Positions 16,925 to 27,298 of a DNA stretch of 64,000 bases are shown one piece after another. The DNA is taken from contig DTTX01000006.1 in the NCBI GenBank assembly GCA_012964435.1, positions 1-64,000 of the forward strand. Direction: 5' to 3'. Below the pieces are notes generated by a model, which searched no databases, was not told the origin of the DNA, and saw only the letters and a list, made by a program, of their open reading frames with translations. A program made the translations under genes and the position numbers. Each line of letters begins with the position of its first letter. Positions within the stretch are counted from its first letter, which is position 1. The stretch is from Mesonia sp. Lineage in GTDB: Bacteria; Bacteroidota; Bacteroidia; Flavobacteriales; Flavobacteriaceae.

Positions 16925-18595
16925 CTAATGTTTCAACTCTTTTTGAGGTTGAAGTTTCTTATCGGTGCCGTAAACTTTTTCACCATTAATGTAAGTGGCT
17001 TCAACTTTGGTTTTTAAGATTTCTTTATCGGGAATAAACATAATATCTCGATCGAGAATTACAAAATCGGCCGCTTTACCGGCTTCGATACTTCCTTTTT
17101 CCTGTTCTTCAAAGTTTGAATAGGCTGCCCAAATTGTCATTCCGCGTAAAGTATTTTCTCTACTCATCGCATTTTCAATTTGAAAACCGGTTTTAGGATA
17201 ACCTGAAGCATCTTTTCGAACTACAGCGGCGTAAAAAGTCAAAAACGGACTCACCTTCTCTACCGGAAAATCGGTACCTAAAGCAACTAAACCGGCACGA
17301 TTTAAGAGTTTTTTGTAAGCGTAAGCATTATGAATTCGATCTCCTATTCGATCTTCTGCCCAATACATATCGCTCGTTGCGTGTGTTGGTTGAATTGACG
17401 GAATAATATTTTTATTTCCTTTAAAATAGCTAAAATCTTGTTCTTCTAAAATTTGTGCGTGTTCTACTCGCCAACGTTTATCGGTATCATTTTTTAAGAT
17501 CGAATCGTAAATTTTTAAAACCACATAATTTGCTGAATCGCCGATCGCATGGGTATTTAATTGAAATTCTGAATTGCTAATTTTCCTAGCTAATTCTTTA
17601 AACTCATCGATCCCAACAACCATAGCTCCGAAATGATTTTCTTTATCTGAATATTCTTCTTTTAAAGCTGCACCGCGTGAACCTAAAGCTCCATCGGCGT
17701 AAGCTTTTACAGAACGAACGTGCAAACGATCGGTTTTTAGAATTCCTTCATTTAAAAAGTAATCGACATCGGCTTCATCGTTTCTCACCATTGCGTAAAG
17801 CTTGGTTTTTAATTTTCCTACTTGTTGCAAACTATCGATAAGCATAATTGAAGATTTGCTTAACCCGGCATCGTCGATCGTGGTTAAACCATATTTCAAA
17901 GTCGCTTTTTCTGCAGCTAATAATCCTTCTACTTCTTGCTTTTTGGTTGGTTGCGGAATCACTTGCCAGATTTTCGTCATCGGGTTATCGATTAATATCC
18001 CGGTAAGTGTATCGTTAATCTTTTCAATTTCGCCTCCGCTTACTTTTGTATTCTTTTTGATTTTAGCAAGATCTAATGCTTTTTGATTGGCTAACATTGC
18101 GTGACCGTCGATTCTTGTTATCGCAACCGGCGTATCAGGAAAAAGTTGATCTAACGTGTCTTTTCTTGGGAATTCTTTAACTTCCCAATCGTTTTGATCC
18201 CAACCGCGACCTAAAATAAAATCTGTTTGATTTTCTTTTTGATAAGCGACAATTCTTTCAACAACCTCATCAAAGCTTTTAGTGCCTGTTAAATCTGCCG
18301 ATTGCAATTGTAAACCTAAATTATAAAAATGAGCGTGTGCATCGATCAATCCGGGAATTATGGTTTTTCCTTCAGCATCTAAAGTTTCTTTAGGCTTGTA
18401 TTTTAGTACCAATTGTTCTCCTTGCCCGACCGCTAAGATTTTACCGTCATCTACAATGAAGCTTTTAGCAATATCAAAATTTTTATTGACCGTATAAATC
18501 TTCGCATTCATTACCAATAGATCTACTTCTTGCTTTTCTTCACAAGCACATAAAATTATACAGGCTAATATGAATAGGATTTTTTTCATTTTCAT
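16925..18595 (-). CDS. YtcJ-like amidohydrolase lipoprotein
   Basis: This 556-residue metal-dependent hydrolase starts with a lipoprotein signal (ILCACEE). The amidohydrolase HxH motif is in GLIDAHAHFYNLG (about 77-89). Later metal-ligand regions include GRGWDQNDW, LNTHAIGDSANY, VEHAQIL and LVALGTDFPVEKVSP. YtcJ-type proteins hydrolyse amide or related bonds; the substrate is open. It converges with the protease gene, with only three bases between stops. Confidence 0.88.
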   Translation of the reverse strand: MKMKKILFILACIILCACEEKQEVDLLVMNAKIYTVNKNFDIAKSFIVDDGKILAVGQGEQLVLKYKPKETLDAEGKTIIPGLIDAHAHFYNLGLQLQSADLTGTKSFDEVVERIVAYQKENQTDFILGRGWDQNDWEVKEFPRKDTLDQLFPDTPVAITRIDGHAMLANQKALDLAKIKKNTKVSGGEIEKINDTLTGILIDNPMTKIWQVIPQPTKKQEVEGLLAAEKATLKYGLTTIDDAGLSKSSIMLIDSLQQVGKLKTKLYAMVRNDEADVDYFLNEGILKTDRLHVRSVKAYADGALGSRGAALKEEYSDKENHFGAMVVGIDEFKELARKISNSEFQLNTHAIGDSANYVVLKIYDSILKNDTDKRWRVEHAQILEEQDFSYFKGNKNIIPSIQPTHATSDMYWAEDRIGDRIHNAYAYKKLLNRAGLVALGTDFPVEKVSPFLTFYAAVVRKDASGYPKTGFQIENAMSRENTLRGMTIWAAYSNFEEQEKGSIEAGKAADFVILDRDIMFIPDKEILKTKVEATYINGEKVYGTDKKLQPQKELKH

Positions 18596-18616
18596 CTTTA
18601 ATTTATCACAAAAATA

Positions 18617-18645
18617 AAAAGCGTTTATACATCATAAACGCTTTT
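18617..18645 (-). terminator. Intrinsic terminator after the beta-barrel gene
   Basis: AAAAGCGTTTAT and ATAAACGCTTTT form a 12-bp stem with the five-base loop ACATC, followed on the minus strand by a T-rich tail. It separates the barrel/TPR operon from the amidohydrolase gene. Confidence 0.88.
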
Positions 18646-18687
18646 AGGTATCTATAAATTCTATTTAACTATTTTTTAATTAAACTA

Positions 18688-20442
18688 CTACCAATCAAAC
18701 TGGTAACTAGCGCCGCCCATTACTTGTACACTTTGTACAGAATAACCCATCCAACGTTGGTAGTTGCCTTCAGCTAAATTGTTTCCTCTTAAAAAAAATG
18801 AAAGCTGATCGTTAAGCTTATAGCCTACTCTTAAATTAGCATCTAAAAAAGCACCTAATTCTTCTACACGTTGCGTTGCGCCACCATCTACCGAAGTTAA
18901 GTCGTAATTATAATAATCTTTACGTTCACCTATAAAATAGAAACTCGCTCCTGCAAACCACTTTTCAGAAATTTGATAATCGGCCATTAAAGCTCCTTGT
19001 AATTGTGGTAAATTCCACGCTTCTTCTTCAAATTCGTTATCGTAAGTCGAGAAACTGGCGTTGACACGTAAATTGAAATCTTCATTCACGGCAAACCGCA
19101 ACTCACCAAATAACCTTACCGTGTTTACATTGTCATATGTAAGCCCGAATGAATTAAAATACTCATAACCTTCTTTTGGAGAAAATGGCAAATAAGGATT
19201 ATGCGTATATAAAGCTTTGCTCTGTTCTGAAATATAGCTTCCTTTAATGTCGTAGCTAATATTCTCAGTGAATTTTCCTTTTCCACCGATGTAAATATCG
19301 TATTGTTTATCGGTTGGAGCTATGAACAATGTTGGCGATAAAAACGGATTCTCTTGCGCAAAACTATAATAGGTATTTAGCTGTAAACCACCATCGGCTC
19401 CCGCATACACCGAAAAATATTCTCCCGCGACCTGATAGTTGGCGTGAATTTTAGGATAAACAAAAAAGTCATTATTATCATTTTCACCATCCATCGAATA
19501 TACCACTTGCGCTCCGGCTTCTAACGAAAGATCGCCTTGCGAATAGTTTAAACTAGGATGCGCACCTAAGTTGAAATAACTATACTTGATTTCTGCATCG
19601 GGATTACCAAACATTTGATCAAAGCTTCCATTTACGTAATCTGCTGAAAAATCTAAATTGATCAATTGATCACGCACTGCAAACTCAAATTCGGGGTTGA
19701 TGACCACGTGGTTTTCACCGCTGCTAAAATTATCTCCAAATCTTCTGTAGTTGATTTCAGCTTTATCGAAAACACTTCTTTCCACATCGATATTTCCACC
19801 TAAAGCTACGGCGTAATAACTATGCTGCGGATCGATACCATTGTATTCTTCATCGGTAATCAGTAAAAAGTCCGGCGCTCCATACCAATTAAAAACCTGG
19901 TGTTGAAATTCTGCTTCGGCTCCCCAAGTAAAAGTACGCGCTTCACCGCTATAATCTAAATTTAAAGCCGTATCGTAATATTTATTGTCTAACGTAGCAT
20001 TTTCGATTCCGCCTTGTGAAGAATTATGCGTTAAAGCGATCCCTAATTCTTGATTTCTGTTCACTTGTAAACCGCCATAAAATTCGGCCATTACATTCGC
20101 ATAATTTCCGAAACCTAAAGCCGCGTAATTATTGTATAAACTCGGTCTACCTTTGGTAACTACTCCTGCTGCTCTACCTTTTGCCGGTGTAAATGTTGAC
20201 GCTACCGGAAATGAGAAAATATCGTAATTCACCTGTTTTTTCTTCTGCTCGGTAGAATCGTTAATTTTCGGCAATTGTTTTACCTTAAACGCATCACTAA
20301 CTGTTGGTGAATATGGTTTTACGATAATTAAACGTTCGGTATCGATATCGCCTTCTTCTTCATCTTCCTGACTAAAAGCGATGGTCGAAATAAATAATGC
20401 TGAAATATATAAAAGTCCTTTACTTAATGAAATGCGTTGCAT
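18688..20442 (-). CDS. Outer-membrane beta-barrel protein (TonB-dependent-receptor-like barrel without plug)
   Basis: This 584-residue protein has a signal peptide (to about 25, IAFSQ), a short periplasmic stretch with IVKPYSPTVSDAFKVKQLP, then many amphipathic strands ending in GASYQFDW, an outer-membrane C-terminal strand. It resembles the barrel of TonB-dependent receptors, but I see no plug domain. It follows the 1007-residue TPR gene with a 31-base gap on the same strand, a pair often seen next to ftsE in Flavobacteriaceae. The TPR protein is likely its periplasmic partner. The substrate is unknown. Confidence 0.8.
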   Translation of the reverse strand: MQRISLSKGLLYISALFISTIAFSQEDEEEGDIDTERLIIVKPYSPTVSDAFKVKQLPKINDSTEQKKKQVNYDIFSFPVASTFTPAKGRAAGVVTKGRPSLYNNYAALGFGNYANVMAEFYGGLQVNRNQELGIALTHNSSQGGIENATLDNKYYDTALNLDYSGEARTFTWGAEAEFQHQVFNWYGAPDFLLITDEEYNGIDPQHSYYAVALGGNIDVERSVFDKAEINYRRFGDNFSSGENHVVINPEFEFAVRDQLINLDFSADYVNGSFDQMFGNPDAEIKYSYFNLGAHPSLNYSQGDLSLEAGAQVVYSMDGENDNNDFFVYPKIHANYQVAGEYFSVYAGADGGLQLNTYYSFAQENPFLSPTLFIAPTDKQYDIYIGGKGKFTENISYDIKGSYISEQSKALYTHNPYLPFSPKEGYEYFNSFGLTYDNVNTVRLFGELRFAVNEDFNLRVNASFSTYDNEFEEEAWNLPQLQGALMADYQISEKWFAGASFYFIGERKDYYNYDLTSVDGGATQRVEELGAFLDANLRVGYKLNDQLSFFLRGNNLAEGNYQRWMGYSVQSVQVMGGASYQFDW

Positions 20443-20473
20443 ATAAGAAAGATTAGTTTGTTTGTTGTTGAAA

Positions 20474-23400
20474 TTAGTTTTGCTCTGCTTCTACGGAAGA
20501 ATTAGTTTCTGCCTGTTCACTTTTAATTCTAGCTAATTCGGCTTTGGCTTCTTCAATTACATCAGGATAATTTTGAAAATTTTCAATTAATGCATCTAAA
20601 ATGTAAGTGGCTTGGTAAGCATCATCTAAATCGTAGAAGTTTTGCCCCATTAGCAATAAGCCTTTTGCTCCCCATTTTTTATAACCAGAATAATCACGAG
20701 CTAAAATTTGTGCTGCTTCATTTGAAGCTTCAAAGTTGCCTTCTTTTCTTTTGAAATATGCATCATAATATTGAGCTTCTGCTGCTAAACTTCCGGTGGC
20801 GATTTTCTTCACTTCTTGATAAGCGGTTTTTGCTCTTGCTTCATCTCCTGTTTTTATAGCAGAACGTGCAATAAATACCTGCGCATCACTCTTCACGTTA
20901 TTTTCGATCTTAGTGTCTTGCAGTACTTTTTCAGCATACTTAACAGTGTTTTCATAATTTTCTAATTGATAATAAGCTTTCATCAAATTAGATTGTGCAA
21001 AAGTGATATTCTGCGGAAAGTCTGCTTCTTGCTCTAAACGCTTTAAAACCGGGATCGCCGCTTGATAGTTTTTATTTTCTAAGTATAATTGTGATAAACG
21101 TGCTAATGCCTGCTCGGTAAATTCACTTCTCGATTGCTCAACCACATATTTATAATGCGGAATGGCTTGATCTTTTTCTTCATCTCTAAACTGTAACTGA
21201 CCTAAATAGAAATGCGCCGAAAGTGCGTGTAAACCGTTAGGGAAATCGTTTAGGTATTTTTTGAATCCTTTTTTGGCAGCCGTCGTGTTATTTTCGATGA
21301 ATTGATTTTCTGCCGCTTCGTAAGTAGCATTATCGATATCTGAGTCTGAAACTTCAACAAAATCTAAGGTACTTACCCAAGAAGCATATTCATCGGTTCT
21401 GCCTAGATCTACATAAACCACACGTGCGGTTTTTACTGCTTGATTGGCTTCTTCGGTGCCCGGATAATCTTGTACTACTTTTTTAAATTTCTGTAAAGCT
21501 TCCGCTCCCTGATCGTTGTTGTAATAAATAAGTCCTTGCTTTAATAAAGCTTTCGATACAAAAGAACTGGATGATTGCTCGTTGATCAATTTATTATACG
21601 ACTGAATTGCTTTTTGCGTATTGCCGGTTGCTACATAAGTGTTCCCTAATTCGTAATAAGCATCGTCACGGTAAATTGACTTGTTATATTTGCTTAAAAA
21701 GGCTTCCAGATCTTCAATCTTACGATCGTTTTTATCTACAAAACCATAGCTGATCGCTTTTTGAAAATACGCATAATCGCTATCGATACCCTTCATCGCA
21801 ATAGCTTTATTGTAAGCTTCCATCGCTGACCAGTAATCGCTGGTTACAAAATAACTATCGCCTAATCTTAAATAAGCATCGTTTTTCTGTGTTTTTGGGA
21901 TGTTCGACTTTTCAGCATAATTTTTAAACGCATTAATTGAGGTAGCGTATTCTTTTCTTTTGAAATAGGTGTACGCAATATTATAGTCGATATTTTCGTA
22001 TTCGGCAGTATTTTTAGCGGCTGCCATTCCTTTAAATTCTTTATAACCGATTAACGCTTCACTGAAGTTTTCTAAGTTATAATCACATTCTGCCTTCCAA
22101 TACGTTGCTTTTGCAGTAAACGTTTGATTGTTACGCTCGGCTAAAGATTTGTTGAATAACACTAAAGCTCCGCTATAATTGCCATCGATGTATAATTCGG
22201 TTCCGCGGTAATAAGCTACTTTTTGGTAAACTACTTTATCGTCGTAGTCGTTACTGCTTTCTAAAAGATTTAAGGCTTTTTCGTAGTTTTTTGAAGTCAC
22301 GTAAGAATCGACCAATAGCTCTTCAATTTCTTCACGCTCTCGCGATTCCGGATACTTTTCGATAAATTCAGTTAACACTTCCGGAATACTTTTGTAGTTA
22401 TTCCCGATCTCGTAACTCAACTTCGCATAATTTAAAGCCGCATCTTCTTGAATTTTTTTATCAAAATCCATTTCCGAAGCATTTTTAAACGCGTTTAAAG
22501 CTTCCTGTTTTTTGCCTAATTCAATATAAGATTCAGCTAAATGATAATACGCATTTTGCGCGACGTGATTTTGACCGTCGATGATTTTGTTGAATTCTGA
22601 AACAGCTTTTTGGTAATCGCCTTGCTTATAATAAGCGTAACCTAATTGGTAATAATCGGTGTTGTTCCACTTACCACGTTTACCACGGTATTCTTGTAAA
22701 TACGGAATGGCTTGATCGTATTGCTCTAAGTTGAAATAACTCTCACCGATGATCTTGTTTAATTCTGAACGTTCTAAGGCATTAGAATTTTCTAACTGCT
22801 CCTTCCCTAAGTTGATGGCTTCTTGAAATTTTCCTAATTTAAAATTCATATCGGCCTGAAAATAAGAAAGGTTACGGTTGTAACGATTTTCACCTTTTAC
22901 CTGATCGAACATCTCGTTAGCTTCTTCGTAATCATCACCTTCATAAGCCATAAACCCTAAATAATATTTGGCTTGCGAACCATATTCTTTAGAATCGCGA
23001 ACACGATTTAAGTATTTTTTAGCTTCGCCTTTTCTTCCCGCTTTAAAATACGCGTAACCATTGTTGAAGTAAAATTCTTGCAATTCACTTTTAGAAAGGC
23101 TGCTTTCATCAACCTCATCGAACCACTTTCTTGCGTAGTTGTATTGGCCGTTTTCAAAATAATAATTCGCCACGTTGATGTAGGCTGAATTTCTTTTGGT
23201 ACTCGACGGATAATTTTGAACAAAATCTTCCATCAATTCATCCGCATTCGATTGATTTAATCGCACGGCACAATTGGCTACATAATAAGCACAATCTGAT
23301 TCTAAAGAAGTCGTTTTCGCATTCGACTTCACCTCTTTAAACAAGGTTTGCGCTGCTTTATATTGATGGTTATTGTAAAGATCTAAGGCTTTATTATAGT

Positions 23401-23497
23401 CGGCAAAATCGTTAGTATACACGGCAGATTGCTGTGAAAAACCGATAAAACTTGCGGCTATAATCATTAAAATACTAAGAAATGATTTGTAATGCAT
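20474..23497 (-). CDS. Large periplasmic tetratricopeptide-repeat protein
   Basis: This 1007-residue protein has a signal peptide (to about residue 22, IGFSQ) and then TPR or TPR-like helical repeats over nearly its full length. Clear units include YYQLGYAYYKQGDYQKAVSEF, AYYHLAESYIELGKKQEAL and AYYELGNTYVATGNTQKAI. The tail is Glu/Ser-rich. Such proteins act as assembly scaffolds. The neighbouring barrel protein (18688-20442) suggests a role at the inside of the outer membrane, possibly in envelope assembly. It diverges from ftsE across a 191-base region. Confidence 0.88.
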   Translation of the reverse strand: MHYKSFLSILMIIAASFIGFSQQSAVYTNDFADYNKALDLYNNHQYKAAQTLFKEVKSNAKTTSLESDCAYYVANCAVRLNQSNADELMEDFVQNYPSSTKRNSAYINVANYYFENGQYNYARKWFDEVDESSLSKSELQEFYFNNGYAYFKAGRKGEAKKYLNRVRDSKEYGSQAKYYLGFMAYEGDDYEEANEMFDQVKGENRYNRNLSYFQADMNFKLGKFQEAINLGKEQLENSNALERSELNKIIGESYFNLEQYDQAIPYLQEYRGKRGKWNNTDYYQLGYAYYKQGDYQKAVSEFNKIIDGQNHVAQNAYYHLAESYIELGKKQEALNAFKNASEMDFDKKIQEDAALNYAKLSYEIGNNYKSIPEVLTEFIEKYPESREREEIEELLVDSYVTSKNYEKALNLLESSNDYDDKVVYQKVAYYRGTELYIDGNYSGALVLFNKSLAERNNQTFTAKATYWKAECDYNLENFSEALIGYKEFKGMAAAKNTAEYENIDYNIAYTYFKRKEYATSINAFKNYAEKSNIPKTQKNDAYLRLGDSYFVTSDYWSAMEAYNKAIAMKGIDSDYAYFQKAISYGFVDKNDRKIEDLEAFLSKYNKSIYRDDAYYELGNTYVATGNTQKAIQSYNKLINEQSSSSFVSKALLKQGLIYYNNDQGAEALQKFKKVVQDYPGTEEANQAVKTARVVYVDLGRTDEYASWVSTLDFVEVSDSDIDNATYEAAENQFIENNTTAAKKGFKKYLNDFPNGLHALSAHFYLGQLQFRDEEKDQAIPHYKYVVEQSRSEFTEQALARLSQLYLENKNYQAAIPVLKRLEQEADFPQNITFAQSNLMKAYYQLENYENTVKYAEKVLQDTKIENNVKSDAQVFIARSAIKTGDEARAKTAYQEVKKIATGSLAAEAQYYDAYFKRKEGNFEASNEAAQILARDYSGYKKWGAKGLLLMGQNFYDLDDAYQATYILDALIENFQNYPDVIEEAKAELARIKSEQAETNSSVEAEQN

Positions 23498-23688
23498 TCA
23501 GATGAAGTTTTTTGTTAACTACAAAGTCAAATATAAATGAAACTCTATTGTTAAAACGTATAAAAAATGCTTTAATTATGTTAATGTTAAAACAAAATTT
23601 ATCAGTGAAATAAGCCTCTATACTTTTTTACAGAATTTTGAGTTTTATTTTATAGAAAAATTTACCTTTAAAGCCTAAAGTACAATTT

Positions 23689-24372
23689 ATGTCTAACGCA
23701 ATTCTAGAACTTCGCAACGCAGCGATTTACCAACGTGAAAATTTAATTTTATCGAATGTTGATGTCGAAATTAACAAAGGTGATTTTGTTTACCTAATTG
23801 GTAAAACCGGTACCGGTAAAAGTAGTTTTATGAAAACACTTTACGGTGATCTACCACTTAGCGAAGGTGAAGGCAGTATTGTAGGTTTTGATTTACGTAA
23901 GTTGAAACAAAAGCAAATCCCACACCTGCGTAGAAAACTGGGCGTGGTTTTTCAGGATTTTAAATTGCTGAATGATCGTACGGTAAAAGATAATTTATTA
24001 TTTGTACTTAAAGCAACCGGCTGGAAAGAGAAACGCGCGATGGAAAGCAAAATTGATGAAGTGCTGGAAAAGGTTGGGATGAAAACCAAAAACTTTAAAT
24101 ACCCTTATCAACTTTCGGGTGGTGAGCAGCAACGTGTTGCCATTGCCAGAGCTCTGCTTAACGATCCTGAGCTTATTTTAGCCGATGAACCGACAGGGAA
24201 CTTAGACCCGCAAACTTCGGTTGAAGTAATGGAAGTTCTTAAAGAGATCAATAAAAACGGTCGTACTATTTTAATGGCAACTCACGATTATGCGCTTTTA
24301 TTAAAATACCCTTCTAAAACCCTAAAATGTGACGGACAAAAAGTGTTTGAAGTGGTACAAAAGAGTGCTTAA
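23689..24372 (+). CDS. ftsE: FtsE-like ABC transporter ATP-binding protein
   Basis: This 227-residue ABC ATPase has Walker [10 protein letters not shown] (about 38-46), a Q-loop in VVFQDF, signature [15 protein letters not shown], Walker [13 protein letters not shown] and an H-loop ATHD. Length and sequence fit FtsE, which with FtsX activates peptidoglycan hydrolysis at division. No ftsX lies beside it, which is usual in Bacteroidota. A glycosyltransferase gene follows after 17 bases. A near-consensus TACCTTTA box lies at 23663-23670, with TTTTG at 23636-23640. Confidence 0.88.
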   Translation: MSNAILELRNAAIYQRENLILSNVDVEINKGDFVYLIGKTGTGKSSFMKTLYGDLPLSEGEGSIVGFDLRKLKQKQIPHLRRKLGVVFQDFKLLNDRTVKDNLLFVLKATGWKEKRAMESKIDEVLEKVGMKTKNFKYPYQLSGGEQQRVAIARALLNDPELILADEPTGNLDPQTSVEVMEVLKEINKNGRTILMATHDYALLLKYPSKTLKCDGQKVFEVVQKSA

Positions 24373-24389
24373 AATTCAATTTTAATTGA

Positions 24390-25286
24390 ATGATTTCTAT
24401 ATTAATACCTACTTATAATTATGATATTTTTCCATTAGCGAAAAAAGTTCATGATTTAGTTTCATCACAAAAAATAGATTTTGAAATAATTTGTATAGAT
24501 GATTGTTCTTCTAATTTAGAGTTCATTAAAAAAAATGAACAGATCAATACACTTGAAAATTCTACTTATCAAATTTTAAAAAAGAATATCGGTCGAAGTA
24601 GTATTAGAAATCTTTTAGCAGAGAAGGCCAATTTTAATTGGCTTTTGTTTTTAGATGCAGATACGATGCCTATTAACAATAATTTTATTTTAAATTACCT
24701 TAAAGTCATATCCAAAAACTACGAAATTGTTTATGGAGGTATTCAATATTTACCTCATCGACCACATAAATCTCAGTTATTACGCTGGCATTATGGAAAT
24801 ATTCGAGAGGCTCTCCCAGTTGATGAAAGATTAAAAAAACCCTATTTATCTTTCTTAACTTTAAACTTTCTAATTAAAAAATCTGTTTTTGATAAAGTGA
24901 AGTTTAATGAAAGTATTCCCAATCTAAGACACGAGGATACTTTATTTTCATTTGAATTAAAAAAGGCAGAAGTTTCTATTTTACATATCGACAATGCTGT
25001 TTATCATCTAGGGATTGAAAGCAGTCAAGAATTTCTAAAAAAATCTTTAGAATCTGTCGAAGGAGCTTTGTATTTAAGAAATAATCAATTAATTGAAACT
25101 GATTATATAAAAATTCTTTCATTCTACGAGCGATTGAAAAAATTAAAAATAAATAAGGCTCTAATGCTTTTACCAAAAGGAATATTATATCAAATTGAAA
25201 AAAACTTACTTAGCGAGCAACCCTCACTAAAACTATTTGATTTTTATCGTTTACATTATTTAATGAGATTTGAGAGAAATGCCTAA
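24390..25286 (+). CDS. Glycosyltransferase family 2 protein
   Basis: This 298-residue GT-A fold enzyme begins ISILIPTYNYD. It has the nucleotide-binding Asp of IICIDDCSS and a DxD-type motif LFLDADTMP (about 87-95), with an acceptor-side RHEDTLFSFEL. It probably adds a sugar to a surface polysaccharide or lipid-linked glycan. It is the first gene of the AT-rich patch and overlaps the next glycosyltransferase gene. Confidence 0.88.
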   Translation: MISILIPTYNYDIFPLAKKVHDLVSSQKIDFEIICIDDCSSNLEFIKKNEQINTLENSTYQILKKNIGRSSIRNLLAEKANFNWLLFLDADTMPINNNFILNYLKVISKNYEIVYGGIQYLPHRPHKSQLLRWHYGNIREALPVDERLKKPYLSFLTLNFLIKKSVFDKVKFNESIPNLRHEDTLFSFELKKAEVSILHIDNAVYHLGIESSQEFLKKSLESVEGALYLRNNQLIETDYIKILSFYERLKKLKINKALMLLPKGILYQIEKNLLSEQPSLKLFDFYRLHYLMRFERNA

Positions 25287-26217
25287 ATTTTCTGTAATCA
25301 TACCATTATATAATAAAGAGAAATACATTTCAGCTACCATTGAATCTGTATTACATCAAAGCTTTCAAGAATTTGAAGTATTAGTTATAAACGATTGCTC
25401 TACCGACCAAAGTTTAAAAGTTATTCAACAAATAAATGATGATCGTGTAAAAGTTATTCAACATCGAAAAAACAGTGGACTTTCAGCTTCTAGGAATACC
25501 GGAATTAAAGCAGCTCGAGGAAAAATTATTACTTTTTTAGACGCAGACGACCTATGGAAAGAAGATTTTTTATTTCACATCGATCAGCTTTCAAAGAAAT
25601 TTACAAATTGTGACATTTTTGCAACAGATTATTGGGAGAGTTATAAACACCAAATGCATTCAACTAAAAAAAATCTAAAACATATTTACAAAGCTGAGCA
25701 ATACATTCAAATAGAAGATTTTTTTAATGCAAGTCTTTTTAACCCGATTTACTGTTTTAGTTCTGTAGCTTTCTCTAAAAAAGCAATTGATGAAGTTGGC
25801 CTTTTTGATGAAAATATAAGTTACGGAGAAGATATAGATTATAATATTCGAATGAATACAAAATTTAACTTGGCTTATTCTTGTAAACCTTGTGCGGTCT
25901 ATCGTTTAGGAGTCGATAAGCAAATGACAGCGAGTGGAATTGTTGGTAAAAGTCTCCCAAATTTAAGCTCGTATAGAAATATAAAAACTAATAAAAACTT
26001 AGATCTTTATATAAATATGAAGTATTACTATTATGCTTCACAGTTTAAAAAAGCAAAAGATCACGAAATGTTAAAAAAATATATGAAAGCTCTAAATTTT
26101 AGTCAGCTTTCTAAAAAACAGATCTTACTGCTAAAAAGTCCTTATTGGTTTTATAAATTTTTAAAACAAACTAAAGCCTTTCTATTAAAAAAAGGTATCA
26201 AGGTTACGCCTTATTAA
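25279..26217 (+). CDS. Glycosyltransferase family 2 protein
   Basis: From the Met at 25279 this is a 312-residue GT2 enzyme. It begins FSVIIPLYNKEKYISATIES, has VLVINDCSTD, then the DxD motif TFLDADDLW (about 83-91) and SYGEDIDYNIRM as the likely catalytic-base region. I prefer this Met over one three codons upstream because the family starts directly with PKFSVIIP. The gene overlaps the preceding GT2 by eight bases and converges with the GT4 gene, overlapping by 14 bases at the 3' ends. Confidence 0.88.
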   Translation: MPKFSVIIPLYNKEKYISATIESVLHQSFQEFEVLVINDCSTDQSLKVIQQINDDRVKVIQHRKNSGLSASRNTGIKAARGKIITFLDADDLWKEDFLFHIDQLSKKFTNCDIFATDYWESYKHQMHSTKKNLKHIYKAEQYIQIEDFFNASLFNPIYCFSSVAFSKKAIDEVGLFDENISYGEDIDYNIRMNTKFNLAYSCKPCAVYRLGVDKQMTASGIVGKSLPNLSSYRNIKTNKNLDLYINMKYYYYASQFKKAKDHEMLKKYMKALNFSQLSKKQILLLKSPYWFYKFLKQTKAFLLKKGIKVTPY

Positions 26218-27298
26218 GAATTTCATCTAAATAATCTTTCCACTTTTGTTGAATATTTTCCATGGAAAATTTCTGAATACTCGCCTTAGCATTATCTCGA
26301 CAGTAATTTCTTAAATCTTCATTGAAATGCATTTTTTCAATAGCTTGTGCTAGTGCAGAGAAATTTTGATCTTCTACTAATAAGCCGTTTTCTTCATGCT
26401 TAATCATTTCTGAAGGCCCCGAATTACAATCGAAACTTACTACCGGAGTTTTACAAGCTAAACTTTCTAAAATCACCCTCGGAAACCCTTCGCTCTTACT
26501 CGATAATACCAAAAACTGAGCGTATTTATAGAAAATATATGGATTTGCATTAAACTTTTGCAATACAATATGCTCTTTAGCATTAAGCTTATCGACTAAC
26601 TGTTCTAATTCTTGATCTTCCAGAGCGTTACCTAAGATTACTAATTTTATTTCATTTTTTGGTAGCGTAGTTTTTAAGTAAGCTAAGATTAATTCTTTAA
26701 ACTGCTTTACAGGATGATGTCTTCCTACAGCTAGAATATATTCAAAATTAAGGGGATTCTCTTTATTAGATAATTGATTTTCAACAAATTCAAGATCAAT
26801 TGGGTTAGGTATAGTCATTACATTTTTAAGACCTATTTTTTTCTTAATAAGACTTTCAATTTTAAAAGCTACACAATTAATACCCCTGTAACTTTTATAT
26901 AAATGTTTTGATAAGGCAAAGGGTTTAGGAAAGTACCAATCTAATTGGTAACTTCTTACCATGTTGATCATTGATGCCTTAAGAACAAACTTATTTAACA
27001 ATACTTCACGTAGAGTAAAATTTTTCATCCGGTAATCTAATACCAGATCAAATTTACGTTTTTCAAAAATTCTTTTTAATACGATATATCTAGAAAACTT
27101 AGCTTTAAAATTTCTCGCTCCATTATGATGCTTACCCAAGTTAATAAGTTCTCCATCATATTCGTAACCTACATCATCAAAAAGAACAATAATACTTACT
27201 TTGTAACTTAACTTAGTAAGCATTTTCGAGAGTATAGCAGCAGAACGCTCTGCACCACCACCATTTAATTGCTCAATTAAAATGCAGATATTACTCAT
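26204..27298 (-). CDS. Glycosyltransferase family 4 protein
   Basis: This 364-residue GT-B fold enzyme has the N-terminal glycine-rich loop EQLNGGGAERSAA and the C-terminal donor-binding motif SKSEGFPRVILESLACKTPVV (with the EX7E Glu residues), then NSGPSEMI. It is probably a retaining glycosyltransferase in surface glycan synthesis. Its start overlaps the end of the phosphoethanolamine-transferase-like gene by eight bases. Confidence 0.9.
   Translation of the reverse strand: MSNICILIEQLNGGGAERSAAILSKMLTKLSYKVSIIVLFDDVGYEYDGELINLGKHHNGARNFKAKFSRYIVLKRIFEKRKFDLVLDYRMKNFTLREVLLNKFVLKASMINMVRSYQLDWYFPKPFALSKHLYKSYRGINCVAFKIESLIKKKIGLKNVMTIPNPIDLEFVENQLSNKENPLNFEYILAVGRHHPVKQFKELILAYLKTTLPKNEIKLVILGNALEDQELEQLVDKLNAKEHIVLQKFNANPYIFYKYAQFLVLSSKSEGFPRVILESLACKTPVVSFDCNSGPSEMIKHEENGLLVEDQNFSALAQAIEKMHFNEDLRNYCRDNAKASIQKFSMENIQQKWKDYLDEILNKA

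Noticed and set aside
23498..23688. Gap between the TPR and ftsE genes
   Set aside because: Searched for small frames and structured repeats; only a weak promoter-like box was found.
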